A stretch of DNA of 16,853 bases from Candidatus Neomicrothrix sp. UBA4542 (GTDB lineage Bacteria; Actinomycetota; Acidimicrobiia; Acidimicrobiales; Poriferisodalaceae), in NCBI GenBank assembly GCA_002388005.1, contig DGLO01000091.1, positions 1 to 16,853 of the forward strand, written 5' to 3'. Under the pieces are notes generated by a model, which worked only from the letters and a program-made list of their open reading frames with translations, was not told the DNA's origin and searched no databases. A program made the position numbers and the translations under genes. Below are positions 1 through 7,548 of the stretch, piece after piece (within the stretch, counting starts at the first letter, position 1; each line of letters opens with the position of its first letter).

Positions 1-1
1 G

Positions 2-619
2 TCGCTGTTCGAACTCGACTGGGTAAGCAGAAGAGGCCCTGCCGAAATGACCCAGACGATCGAATTGATCGAAGCGCTGCAACCCGCGTTCGCAGACCGT
101 TACCGAACTGAGCTCAGCGATGAGGCAATAGAAGCCGGTGATCGGTTCGCTCAAGGAATGTCCACGTGGTTTTCGGAAACTCCTGAACCGTCGACTCTTG
201 TTCACGGTGACTACCGGCTGGATAACTTGATGTTCGCGCCTGCCGGGACCATGACCTCTCGACCGTTGGTAGTCGTTGACTGGCAAACCGTGACCCACAG
301 CCACGCGGCGCACGATGTCGCGTACTTCCTCGGCTCCTCATTTGAACCAGAAGATCGACGTCGGTACGAAGAACGGTTAGTTGCTCATTACGTCAGCGAG
401 CTAGCTCATCGCGGTGATTCGCCGCCAATCACGTTGGACGAATTTTGGTTGAACTACCGGCGATTCTCTTGGTCCGGGTTCTTGATGGCCATGCTGGCAT
501 CCATGATCGTGGGCCGCACCGAGAGAGGAGACTCCATGTTTGTTGCTATGGCGAATCGACACGCGGCACAAATCTTTGACCTAGGTGCTACCGAGTTCGT
601 AAATCGTTCCGCTCGATAA
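2..619 (+). CDS. APH-family phosphotransferase, C-terminal part (5' end outside window)
   Basis: This is the C-terminal lobe of a kinase-like phosphotransferase of the APH (aminoglycoside/choline kinase-like) superfamily. The reading frame is open to the left edge, so the ATP-binding N-lobe and true start lie outside the window; the ATG at 47 is internal. The Brenner-type catalytic loop is clear: LVHGDYRLDN at about 197-226, with catalytic Asp and metal-binding Asn. The second metal-binding Asp follows in VVVDWQ at about 272-289. Family members phosphorylate small hydroxylated or amino substrates, and actinobacterial copies often sit next to acyl-CoA metabolism genes, as here. The substrate is not predictable, and antibiotic resistance should not be assumed. 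The next gene begins 22 bases downstream on the same strand, so co-transcription is likely. Confidence 0.85.
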   Translation, partial: SLFELDWVSRRGPAEMTQTIELIEALQPAFADRYRTELSDEAIEAGDRFAQGMSTWFSETPEPSTLVHGDYRLDNLMFAPAGTMTSRPLVVVDWQTVTHSHAAHDVAYFLGSSFEPEDRRRYEERLVAHYVSELAHRGDSPPITLDEFWLNYRRFSWSGFLMAMLASMIVGRTERGDSMFVAMANRHAAQIFDLGATEFVNRSAR

Positions 620-641
620 GTAGTGACTCGCAGGAGGTAGC

Positions 642-1751
642 GTGCTTTTCATGGGGGACGCAACTGCTGCCGTTTTGCACGGTGTCGAAGATCTTCGAGT
701 TGAAAATTACGTGGTGCCAGACGTCGGATTAGAAGATGCGGTACTGCGAGTCGAAGCGTGCGGGCTTTGTGGCACCGATCACGAGCTTTACGCCGGGCAC
801 ATCCCCGCGCCGTACCCGATCGTGCCGGGACACGAAACCATAGGAGTGATCGACGCGATAGGGGAAAAAGCTGCTGAAAAGTGGCAGGTCGGTGTCGGAG
901 ATCGAGTTGCTATCGAATGTTGGCAATCCTGCGGTACGTGCGAACCCTGCCGCTCCGGGATATATCGTCGTTGCACTCGACATGGGCAGACCGACCTATA
1001 TGGGATGATCCCAACGGAACGTGAGCCTTCGCTCTACGGCGGATATGCAACGCATCACTATCTCTCGCCTGACTCACTTGTCCTGCCTGTACCCGAAGAA
1101 CTAGATGCGGTAGAAGCGACGCTTTTCAATCCGTTAGGTGCAGGCATCAAATGGGGCGTCGAGATCCCCGGAACTCAGCAGGGTGACTTCGTTGCTGTTC
1201 TTGGTCCAGGGATTCGAGGGTTGTGCGCCTTAGTTGCGACTCGAGACGCTGGTGCTGAATTCGTTGCCGTAACGGGCTTCGGCCCTAACGACCACCCGCG
1301 ACTCGAGTTGGCTCTCGCCATGGGTGCTGATTTGGTGGTGGACGTAGCCGAAGAAGATCCTGTACGAAAGTTTCGCGACGCGACAGGCGGTCGTCTAGCT
1401 GACGTCGTGGTCGACGTGACCGCTAACGCGCCAACGGCTTTTGGGCAAGCAGTGCGATTGAGCGCGGTCGATGCCACGATTGTTATGGCAGGCGTGCGGG
1501 GACAAAAGGGAGCACCCGACCTTCACACCGACGCAATCATCTGGAAAGAAATCACCGTGAAAGGAGCGCTTGGCGTTGATGCGCCCGTGTATCGCAAAGC
1601 TCTGGAACTTTTGGCTGCCAGAAGATTCCCATTCGAGTTACTGACCCGACGAGAAGTCGGGCTCGCTGACACGGCCGAACTTTTGACGTCAATGGCAGGC
1701 AAAGGAAGTGAACCGCCACCAGTCCATGGAGTCATTGTCCCGGGACTATAG
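642..1751 (+). CDS. Zinc-dependent medium-chain alcohol dehydrogenase
   Basis: A full-length (369 aa) MDR-superfamily zinc dehydrogenase, expected to be a soluble NAD(P)-dependent alcohol or polyol oxidoreductase. Catalytic-zinc ligands are visible as CGLCGTDH (Cys43) and PGHE (His64, Glu65). The structural-zinc lobe is intact, with Cys97, Cys100, Cys103 and Cys111. The Rossmann glycine motif follows in VLGPGIRG near residues 184-191. An AGGAGG at 632-637 lies 4 bases before the GTG at 642 and 13 bases before an in-frame ATG at 651. Either could be the start; the difference is three residues. The gene sits between a phosphotransferase and an F420-type oxidoreductase, so it probably serves one oxidation step of a catabolic route. 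Substrate unknown. Confidence 0.9.
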   Translation: MLFMGDATAAVLHGVEDLRVENYVVPDVGLEDAVLRVEACGLCGTDHELYAGHIPAPYPIVPGHETIGVIDAIGEKAAEKWQVGVGDRVAIECWQSCGTCEPCRSGIYRRCTRHGQTDLYGMIPTEREPSLYGGYATHHYLSPDSLVLPVPEELDAVEATLFNPLGAGIKWGVEIPGTQQGDFVAVLGPGIRGLCALVATRDAGAEFVAVTGFGPNDHPRLELALAMGADLVVDVAEEDPVRKFRDATGGRLADVVVDVTANAPTAFGQAVRLSAVDATIVMAGVRGQKGAPDLHTDAIIWKEITVKGALGVDAPVYRKALELLAARRFPFELLTRREVGLADTAELLTSMAGKGSEPPPVHGVIVPGL

Positions 1752-1817
1752 GAACCAGAAGACGCCATAATTGCCCACCTAATTTCTGAAACGCTTAATA
1801 GAAGGGGAGTGAGCCTC

Positions 1818-2678
1818 ATGAAGTTCGGTTTAATGTCGGCGAATTTGATGGGAAACGTTGAAGGTGCCGCAGCTGGAGACCTAGCCCGCGCTGCTGAGGA
1901 GGTCGGCTTCCATTCAATTTGGGCAGTTGAACACGCCGTCGTCCCCGTTGAATATGCATCCACCTATCCCTACGACGAAGGCGGCCGCCTGTTCAAAGGC
2001 GCAAGCCAACTAGACCATTCTGATCCCTTAATTTGGCTCGCTTTCGCCGCTGCGGCCACCAGCAAGATTCGCTTAGCGACAGGAATCCTTATCCTTCCTC
2101 AGCGCAACCCCTTGATAGCTGCCAAAGAAATAGCCAGTCTTGATCGCCTAAGCAACGGGCGGTTAGATCTCGGCATTGGCGTGGGATGGCTACGCGAAGA
2201 ATTCGAGGCTTTGGGGGTGCCATTTGAAGCTCGCGGAGCTCGAACAGATGAATACCTCAGAGCTCTTCGTGTCCTTTGGTCAGAAACAGAAGCTGAATTT
2301 CACGGAGAGTTTGTTGATTTTGCTCCCGTGTATTGTCAACCCAAACCGACCCAAGAGTCGATACCGATACTCGTGGGAGGGCATTCGGATCGAGCAGCTA
2401 GGAGAGCAGGTGAACTCGGGGATGTGTTCTTCCCCGCGGAACGACCTGTTGGCACGCTCGCATCGTTGCACTTAGCTGCAAAGCGTTACGCCGAGGAGGC
2501 TGGTCGCGACCCGTCGTCGATCGAGTTGTGGACATCGTCGCCTGGGAATAACGAGCATTTGGAACAACTCATCGAAGCCGGAGTCACTCAAGTAATGGTT
2601 CCAGCTCGGCCCGCTGAACAGCTCGAAGATCGCTATTCACAACTCATCGCTGATTACGGCTCGGAGGCGCCATCATGA
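1818..2678 (+). CDS. F420-dependent LLM-class oxidoreductase
   Basis: A luciferase-like TIM-barrel oxidoreductase of the type usually assigned to coenzyme F420 (TIGR03619-like), 286 aa from the chosen start. Family signatures are HSIWAVEHAVVP near the N-terminus, KIRLATGILILPQRNPL in the barrel, LSNGRLDLGIGVGWLREEF, and PILVGGHSDRAARRAGELGD in the cofactor-phosphate region. An in-frame GTG at 1809 exists, but AAGGGGAG at 1802-1809 is placed correctly only for the ATG at 1818. The stop overlaps the next start as ATGA at 2675-2678, so it is translationally coupled to the carboxylase subunit. F420 use is inferred from the family. An FMN-dependent relative cannot be excluded from sequence alone. 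Confidence 0.88.
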   Translation: MKFGLMSANLMGNVEGAAAGDLARAAEEVGFHSIWAVEHAVVPVEYASTYPYDEGGRLFKGASQLDHSDPLIWLAFAAAATSKIRLATGILILPQRNPLIAAKEIASLDRLSNGRLDLGIGVGWLREEFEALGVPFEARGARTDEYLRALRVLWSETEAEFHGEFVDFAPVYCQPKPTQESIPILVGGHSDRAARRAGELGDVFFPAERPVGTLASLHLAAKRYAEEAGRDPSSIELWTSSPGNNEHLEQLIEAGVTQVMVPARPAEQLEDRYSQLIADYGSEAPS

Positions 2679-4228
2679 CCGATCCGGACCAAACCGCAGA
2701 ACTTCACACACAAGCTGACCGCATCCGCGAGGAAATGGGTGGTTCGGACAAGCTGTCGAAGATGGCAGCCGAAGGCGATCGCAACGTCAGAGAACACATT
2801 GACGCCTTCCTTGATGCAGACACGTTTCGTGAAATTGGAACCTTCAGTCGATCGATGCGTCCCGATGAACGTCACAAGACCCCCGGTGACGGAAAAATTG
2901 GAGGGCACGGAACCGTAGACGGGCGTCCGGTAGCGGTGTTTGGAGATGACATCACCGTTTATCGTGGTTCCAGCTCAATCGTGGGAACGCGAAAAGAACA
3001 CCGCCTATATGAACGCGCGATGGCCATGGGAACACCCATAGTGCACTTCGGGGAAACGGGAGGAGCGCGAATACCAGACACCATGGGAGCGGAGGGAATT
3101 AGCGAACCCGGCGGGCTATTTGAACTTGCCAAACGCCGACACCGAGTACCGATGGCCACGATGATCACCGGCCAATCTTTCGGCGGGTCATCGTTCCTTT
3201 CTGCCTTATCCGACTACGTCGTAATGGTGCGGGGCTCATGTCTAGCTGTCACCTCGCCCAAAGTTTTCGAAATAGCCACTGGCGAAATCATCTCCTTTGA
3301 AGATGTGGGTGGAGTAGATGTGCATGCCCGAAAAACAGGACAGATAGATCTGGGGGTGGAAACCGACGAAGAAGGCTACGACGCGGTTCGGAAATGGCTT
3401 TCCTACCTCCCGAGTAACGCCTGGCAAACAGCCCCCCGTAGCGAGCCTTCCGGTTCTCTAGACCATGACCCCGAACTAGCTGAGCTTGTTCCCGCCAAAC
3501 GCACCCGAGGGTATGACATGCGACGAGTGGTGCAACAGATCGTTGACCCCGACTCGTTGCTGGAAACTCAACCGTTGTACGCGCGCAACGTGGTGTGTGG
3601 CCTCGGCAGGCTCAACGGTTTCTCTGTGGGCATCATCGCGAATAACCCCATGTTTGGAGCCGGAACCTTAGACCCGCAGGCCTGCCACAAAATCATTCGT
3701 TTGGCGACGATCTGTGATTCGTACAACATTCCTATGATCTTCTTGGTTGATGTCCCCGGATTCATGGTGGGAGAACGGGTCGAACACGAACTTATGCTCC
3801 ATTGGGGCATGCGAATGATGCACGCCCTACAAAATGCCTCAACCCCAACGTTGACTGTATGTATACGCAAAGCATTTGGGCTGGCCTGGCAGGCGATGAA
3901 CGGATCACAGATGCCAGCCCTAGGTGTCTACAGCTGGCCCGGCGCGGAAATCGGGTTCATGGACCCCGAAGTTGGAGTGAACGTCGCCTTCGGCTCCAAA
4001 CTAGGTCGCATCGAAAATCCTGAAACCCGAGAAGCCGAACGGGAGGCACTTGTGCGTGAAGTTGCTGAATCAACCAACCCCTACGAGGCCGCGGGGACCA
4101 TGAGAATCGACGAGATAATTGATCCGGGAGATACCCGCAGCATCCTTGCCCGCGACCTTGAGATGCTGGCCAACCGTTCCGTTCCCCCACCCGAAGCAAG
4201 ACCCCTGTCCTACTGGCCTACCTGCTAG
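2675..4228 (+). CDS. Acyl-CoA carboxylase, carboxyltransferase (beta) subunit
   Basis: A complete PccB/AccD-like carboxyltransferase subunit (517 aa, usual length for the family). It transfers CO2 from carboxybiotin to the alpha-carbon of an acyl-CoA. The N-terminal crotonase-like half carries the GETGGARIPD oxyanion-hole motif (residues 126-135), GQSFGGSSF and ISFEDVGGVDVHARKTG. The C-terminal half carries RGYDMRRVVQQIVDPDS, FLVDVPGFMVG and RKAFGLAWQAMNG, where common PccBs have a more glycine-rich segment. No biotin carboxylase or biotin carrier gene is in the window, so the alpha subunit must be encoded elsewhere. The start overlaps the upstream stop by 4 bases and has GGAGG at 2662-2666. 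The acyl-CoA substrate (acetyl, propionyl, branched or other) is not determined. Confidence 0.93.
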   Translation: MTDPDQTAELHTQADRIREEMGGSDKLSKMAAEGDRNVREHIDAFLDADTFREIGTFSRSMRPDERHKTPGDGKIGGHGTVDGRPVAVFGDDITVYRGSSSIVGTRKEHRLYERAMAMGTPIVHFGETGGARIPDTMGAEGISEPGGLFELAKRRHRVPMATMITGQSFGGSSFLSALSDYVVMVRGSCLAVTSPKVFEIATGEIISFEDVGGVDVHARKTGQIDLGVETDEEGYDAVRKWLSYLPSNAWQTAPRSEPSGSLDHDPELAELVPAKRTRGYDMRRVVQQIVDPDSLLETQPLYARNVVCGLGRLNGFSVGIIANNPMFGAGTLDPQACHKIIRLATICDSYNIPMIFLVDVPGFMVGERVEHELMLHWGMRMMHALQNASTPTLTVCIRKAFGLAWQAMNGSQMPALGVYSWPGAEIGFMDPEVGVNVAFGSKLGRIENPETREAEREALVREVAESTNPYEAAGTMRIDEIIDPGDTRSILARDLEMLANRSVPPPEARPLSYWPTC

Positions 4229-4265
4229 TTGAAAACCCACTGACACCACGAACCGAAAGATACAC

Positions 4266-5345
4266 ATGCGAGCAGCAGTTACCCGACAAGGACACATTGT
4301 GGTGGAAACCGCAGAGGACCTAGCCCCCTCCACGGGAGACGTCCTCGTAAAAACACTTGCATGTGGCATATGCGGCAGTGACCTGCATGCTTTGAAACAC
4401 GGTCACGAAATGGTGCGAAACCAAAAAGAAACCGGCGGTCCTCTCGTATATGACGCCGACCGAGATCTCGTGATGGGCCACGAATTTTGTGTGGAGATCC
4501 TCGACAAGGGCCAAGGCGTCGACGACGACTTGCGGGTAGGCGACGTTGTCTGCTCTTTCCCGATCCTTCTGCGGCCCGACAGAATTCACACCATCGGCTA
4601 CTCCAACGAATATCCGGGTGGCTACGCCGAGCACATGCTCCTCTCATCACAGTTGCTACTTCCGGTCAGGAACGGACTGGCCCCTGAACTAGCCGCATTA
4701 ACCGAACCGATGGCGGTTGGTCGCCACGCCGTAGAGAAATCCCACGCCACCAGTGATGACGTGTGTCTGGTAGTCGGCTGTGGCCCGGTTGGGTTAGCGG
4801 TAATCGCAGCTCTCAAACAAAAGGGGTTAGGCCCGGTGATCGCCGCGGACTTTTCTCCTAGGCGCCGTCAATTAGCGGAGGCGATGGGGGCGGACGAAGT
4901 CCTGGATCCCGCAGTGACCTCGCCTTACGAAAGTTGGCAGCAAGCAGCTTGGCCCGAGGGCGTTGACCGCGACGATCCGACCTTGCGATTGGGGACAACT
5001 AAACCGAAACCGGGGCTCATTTTCGAATGCGTGGGGATTCCCGGGGTGATTGACCAAATCATGCACGGAGCCATGCGCGACACTCGCATTGTTGTGGTCG
5101 GTGTCTGCATGGAAAGCGACAATGTTCGTCCGCTGACAGGTATCGGCAAAGAACTCAACATTCAGTTTGTCCTTGGATACACAAGAGAGGAGTTCGCCGA
5201 CACTCTTAGGGGAATCAGCGAGGGGGACCTCATTGTGGACCAACTCGTCACCGGGCGAGTAGGTCTCGAGGGTGTCGCTCAAGCTTTCCAAGATTTAGGC
5301 GATCCCGAAGCTCACGCGAAGATCATCGTTGAGCCCTGGAGGTGA
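4266..5345 (+). CDS. Zinc-binding MDR dehydrogenase lacking the structural-zinc lobe
   Basis: A second medium-chain dehydrogenase (359 aa), unlike the one at 642. Catalytic-zinc ligands are present as CGICGSD (Cys36) and MGHE (His72, Glu73). Where most alcohol dehydrogenases have four structural-zinc cysteines, this protein has the stretch VVCSFPILLRPDR with one Cys, so it probably binds only the catalytic zinc. The nucleotide-binding motif is VVGCGPVGLAVIAALKQKG. The start is the only ATG before the conserved N-terminus; the SD is weak (GAAAG near 4255). It lies 37 bases after the carboxylase subunit on the same strand and likely ends that transcription unit, converging on gluQRS. Substrate unknown; a role on a carboxylated or branched acyl intermediate would be speculation. 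Confidence 0.88.
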   Translation: MRAAVTRQGHIVVETAEDLAPSTGDVLVKTLACGICGSDLHALKHGHEMVRNQKETGGPLVYDADRDLVMGHEFCVEILDKGQGVDDDLRVGDVVCSFPILLRPDRIHTIGYSNEYPGGYAEHMLLSSQLLLPVRNGLAPELAALTEPMAVGRHAVEKSHATSDDVCLVVGCGPVGLAVIAALKQKGLGPVIAADFSPRRRQLAEAMGADEVLDPAVTSPYESWQQAAWPEGVDRDDPTLRLGTTKPKPGLIFECVGIPGVIDQIMHGAMRDTRIVVVGVCMESDNVRPLTGIGKELNIQFVLGYTREEFADTLRGISEGDLIVDQLVTGRVGLEGVAQAFQDLGDPEAHAKIIVEPWR

Positions 5346-5352
5346 CCCCCAG
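5336..5352 (+). other. Imperfect hairpin between convergent genes
   Basis: CTGGAGG (5336-5342) can pair with CCCCCAG (5346-5352), with one A/C mismatch, around a TGA loop that is the stop codon of the dehydrogenase. There is no following T-run, so intrinsic termination is not supported. It sits in the 13-base gap between two convergent genes, where a structure acting in both directions is plausible. Confidence 0.25.
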
Positions 5353-5358
5353 CGGAAC

Positions 5359-6255
5359 TCAGCCGTCAAATACCCAAGGAGTTACGGGAAGCGAAGTCGG
5401 ATCGAAATTCTTGGCCCGGTCCCGTAACTGCGCAAATGATGTGACGGGGTTCATATAGAGGCTCGACAGCAACATGTTGAGAACGTCCAGTTCTGACTCC
5501 CCAAGCGCCAATCGATCCTCAAGAGTGACCGCACCATGACGCTTCGCGAGGCGCTCTCCCGAAGCAGTTACGACCAGTGGAACATGAGCATAATTTGGGG
5601 CAGTGAGTCCCAATAAACCAAACAGATATACCTGACGGGGGGTCGAGGGAAGCAAATCATCTCCTCTGACGACCTCGGTGACGCCTAGCTCGGCATCATC
5701 AACCACCACCCCAAGGTTGTAAGACGGAATGCCGTCACCCCTGCATAAAACAAAATCGTCGACCACACCCTCGAAATCACCTAACTGACGGTCTCGAATA
5801 GTGATGGTTTCGCCGTCGGTGCGTAGCCTTAGAGCAGGATTTCGCCCACTCGCTTCACGCTCCGCGAGTTGTCGCCGCGAGAGATTCCGACAAATTCCAG
5901 AGTAAGCACCCTCGGGTAAATGTGAATGTGGCGCGGTGGTTGCTTCTCGAATTTCGCGCCGCGTACACCAACAACGATAAGTCAGACCCCTTCGAGTTAG
6001 TTGCTCTATGGCGTTTGTGTACATTTCGAAGCGGTCGCTTTGCCGGATAGGTTCACCGTCCCAATCCAAACCGATTCGTTCACAATCTCGAATTTGACTT
6101 CGATAGAACTCTGGACGCACCGCGCTGTCGAGATCTTCGAACCGCCAAATCAACGTGTTAGATGACGAGCGCGCAAACAACCACGCCAAAAGCGCCGTTC
6201 GCAAGTTCCCGAGATGAAAATGACCCGTCGGACTTGGCGCCCAGCGACCCGTCAC
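5359..6255 (-). CDS. gluQRS: Glutamyl-Q tRNA(Asp) synthetase
   Basis: A paralogue of the glutamyl-tRNA synthetase catalytic core without the anticodon-binding domain. It attaches glutamate to queuosine at position 34 of tRNA(Asp). At 298 aa it has the family length, well short of a full GltX (about 470-500 aa). The HIGH-type motif is PSPTGHFHLGN (HLGN at 14-17). The KMSKS equivalent is LAKRH (236-240). The zinc site typical of GluQRS is present as CWC (Cys95, Cys97), Tyr118 and Cys122 in YSGIC. It starts at GTG 6255, overlapping the stop of the upstream nitroreductase fusion by GTGA, so the two are translationally coupled. Its presence implies that the host modifies tRNA with queuosine; no queuosine synthesis genes are visible here. 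Confidence 0.95.
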   Translation of the reverse strand: MTGRWAPSPTGHFHLGNLRTALLAWLFARSSSNTLIWRFEDLDSAVRPEFYRSQIRDCERIGLDWDGEPIRQSDRFEMYTNAIEQLTRRGLTYRCWCTRREIREATTAPHSHLPEGAYSGICRNLSRRQLAEREASGRNPALRLRTDGETITIRDRQLGDFEGVVDDFVLCRGDGIPSYNLGVVVDDAELGVTEVVRGDDLLPSTPRQVYLFGLLGLTAPNYAHVPLVVTASGERLAKRHGAVTLEDRLALGESELDVLNMLLSSLYMNPVTSFAQLRDRAKNFDPTSLPVTPWVFDG

Positions 6256-7475
6256 GATGTCTCAGCGAGAGCCTTCACACCTTCGACGCAACGCACCATG
6301 TTCGCGAGGTGCTCTTGCTGACGGCGATCGACGATGAGGGCTTCCTTATCAGGCATTGCTTCGATCGCAGGTGTGAGGCCGGATGGCCCTGGGCCGAGCC
6401 GCACCGTATGGCGTAGCCGGCAGCGATGACCATGCAACTCATCAATCTCCCACCGCCAGCGAGCCGCTGCTGTCTCCTCATCATCTCCGACTGCCCAACC
6501 AAACCGCTGATTTTCCGCGAACTCGGTAATCGTTGAAGTGGTTTGCCATTCGCCAATAGCAGGATGACGATTGGTACCGACAAATCTTGCACCGACTGCT
6601 GGACCCGAGTGTCCCTCAGCCCACTCTGCACCTTGAAACTCTTCGGAGAATTGAGCGCTCAGACTGATGTCGCATATTAGGGACCACACCTTGGTCGGCG
6701 GGGCGTCGACGTCAATTTCGACGGTGACGCCTGGCCCTTCGGTGATACGTCGGGCGGCTTGATCGTCGCGGTTCTCCCAAGTTCGACCCCACCTGTCGAA
6801 ATATGAGATTTCTTTGGCGGAGCGTCTTGGAACGGACGCGAAGTCACCACCCTTGCTGTATGCGACTGGGAGAAGAGCTACCGGGGTAATCCCTGCAGGA
6901 ATCTCAAGAAGGTCACGAATTTCGGTGTCATGGTTCAGGATTGCAGTGGTCCACGCGGTGGCCAAGCCACGCGCCCGAGCCGCGAGACAGAAGCTCCACG
7001 CTGACTGAACTACGGAGTCGAAAAGCCCCGGTTTCTTGCTGTCGTCGTGGACACCCCAGATGCATGGGATCACAAGAGCAGGAACGTCAGCTAAATGCTC
7101 TGCGAGATGCGCTGCGGAGCGCATGACGTTGGCGTTGCGGTGGTCGGTATCAGCCAACTTATCCCTGGCCGACGCCATCCATTTGCCGGCTCCTTCCCAA
7201 TAGAGCTCCGATAGTGCCTGTTTTTGATCACGATCCCGAATGATCAGCCACCGACGACTTGATTGATTTCCTCCGCCTGGCCCCTGTTCGGCAATATCGA
7301 TGCAATCTAGGAGCAGATCATTGGAAACGGGGCGTTCCAAATCCAAGCGAAGTCGAACTGACCTGGTTGTAGACAGCACCCCATCCACGGAAGCCAAATC
7401 AACGTCTTCTACGTCGTATCTCACGGGAACGGGTTCGTTCGATTTCGGTGAATGCATAAATACAGTCAAGCGCAC
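6252..7475 (-). CDS. Nitroreductase - SRPBCC fusion protein
   Basis: Two domains in one 407-aa chain. Residues about 32-228 form a nitroreductase-fold flavoprotein, with the N-terminal FMN-binding TTRSVRLRL element, a GGGNQSSRRW segment and, late in the domain, ARARGLATAW and ITPVALLPVAYSKGG. Residues about 249-395 form an SRPBCC (START/polyketide-cyclase-like) hydrophobic-ligand domain beginning VTVEIDVDAPPTKVWSLICD. The first domain should use FMN and NAD(P)H, or F420 in some actinobacterial relatives, and the second could hold a lipophilic substrate. The start GTG at 7475 has a weak SD (GAAGAG, 7483-7488 on the minus strand); an ATG at 7457 has none. The C-terminus overlaps gluQRS by 4 bases. 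No gap or frame change marks the domain junction, so the fusion looks genuine. Confidence 0.85.
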   Translation of the reverse strand: MRLTVFMHSPKSNEPVPVRYDVEDVDLASVDGVLSTTRSVRLRLDLERPVSNDLLLDCIDIAEQGPGGGNQSSRRWLIIRDRDQKQALSELYWEGAGKWMASARDKLADTDHRNANVMRSAAHLAEHLADVPALVIPCIWGVHDDSKKPGLFDSVVQSAWSFCLAARARGLATAWTTAILNHDTEIRDLLEIPAGITPVALLPVAYSKGGDFASVPRRSAKEISYFDRWGRTWENRDDQAARRITEGPGVTVEIDVDAPPTKVWSLICDISLSAQFSEEFQGAEWAEGHSGPAVGARFVGTNRHPAIGEWQTTSTITEFAENQRFGWAVGDDEETAAARWRWEIDELHGHRCRLRHTVRLGPGPSGLTPAIEAMPDKEALIVDRRQQEHLANMVRCVEGVKALAETS

Positions 7476-7535
7476 CAGCGGACTCTTCGCCCGAACAACT
7501 CACGCGATGTTGAAGGACTGTTGGCGTCCGCGTCC

Positions 7536-7541
7536 TAACGT
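7536..7541 (+). promoter_or_regulatory. Putative -10 box of a leaderless transaminase transcript
   Basis: TAACGT fits TANNNT. Its last T lies 8 bases before the GTG at 7549, so transcription would begin at or next to the start codon. No SD precedes any candidate start here. A TTGAAG at 7510-7515 could be a -35 box, but the spacer of 20 is long. Confidence 0.35.
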
Positions 7542-7548
7542 GTCAGGT

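Noticed and set aside
47..619. Complete short phosphotransferase starting at ATG 47
   Set aside because: The frame is open to the left edge and the N-lobe is missing; ATG 47 is internal.
1771..1800. Promoter upstream of the LLM oxidoreductase (TTGCCC ... TTAATA)
   Set aside because: The implied transcript start would fall within or after the SD that supports ATG 1818, so it does not fit.
2176..2475. Overlapping 99-aa open frame inside the LLM oxidoreductase gene
   Set aside because: Shadow frame within a well-supported gene; no motif, no SD.
7300..7506. Upstream extension of the transaminase frame
   Set aside because: It runs antisense to the nitroreductase N-terminus, has low-complexity Ser/Thr/Arg content and no family similarity; it is an open frame by chance.
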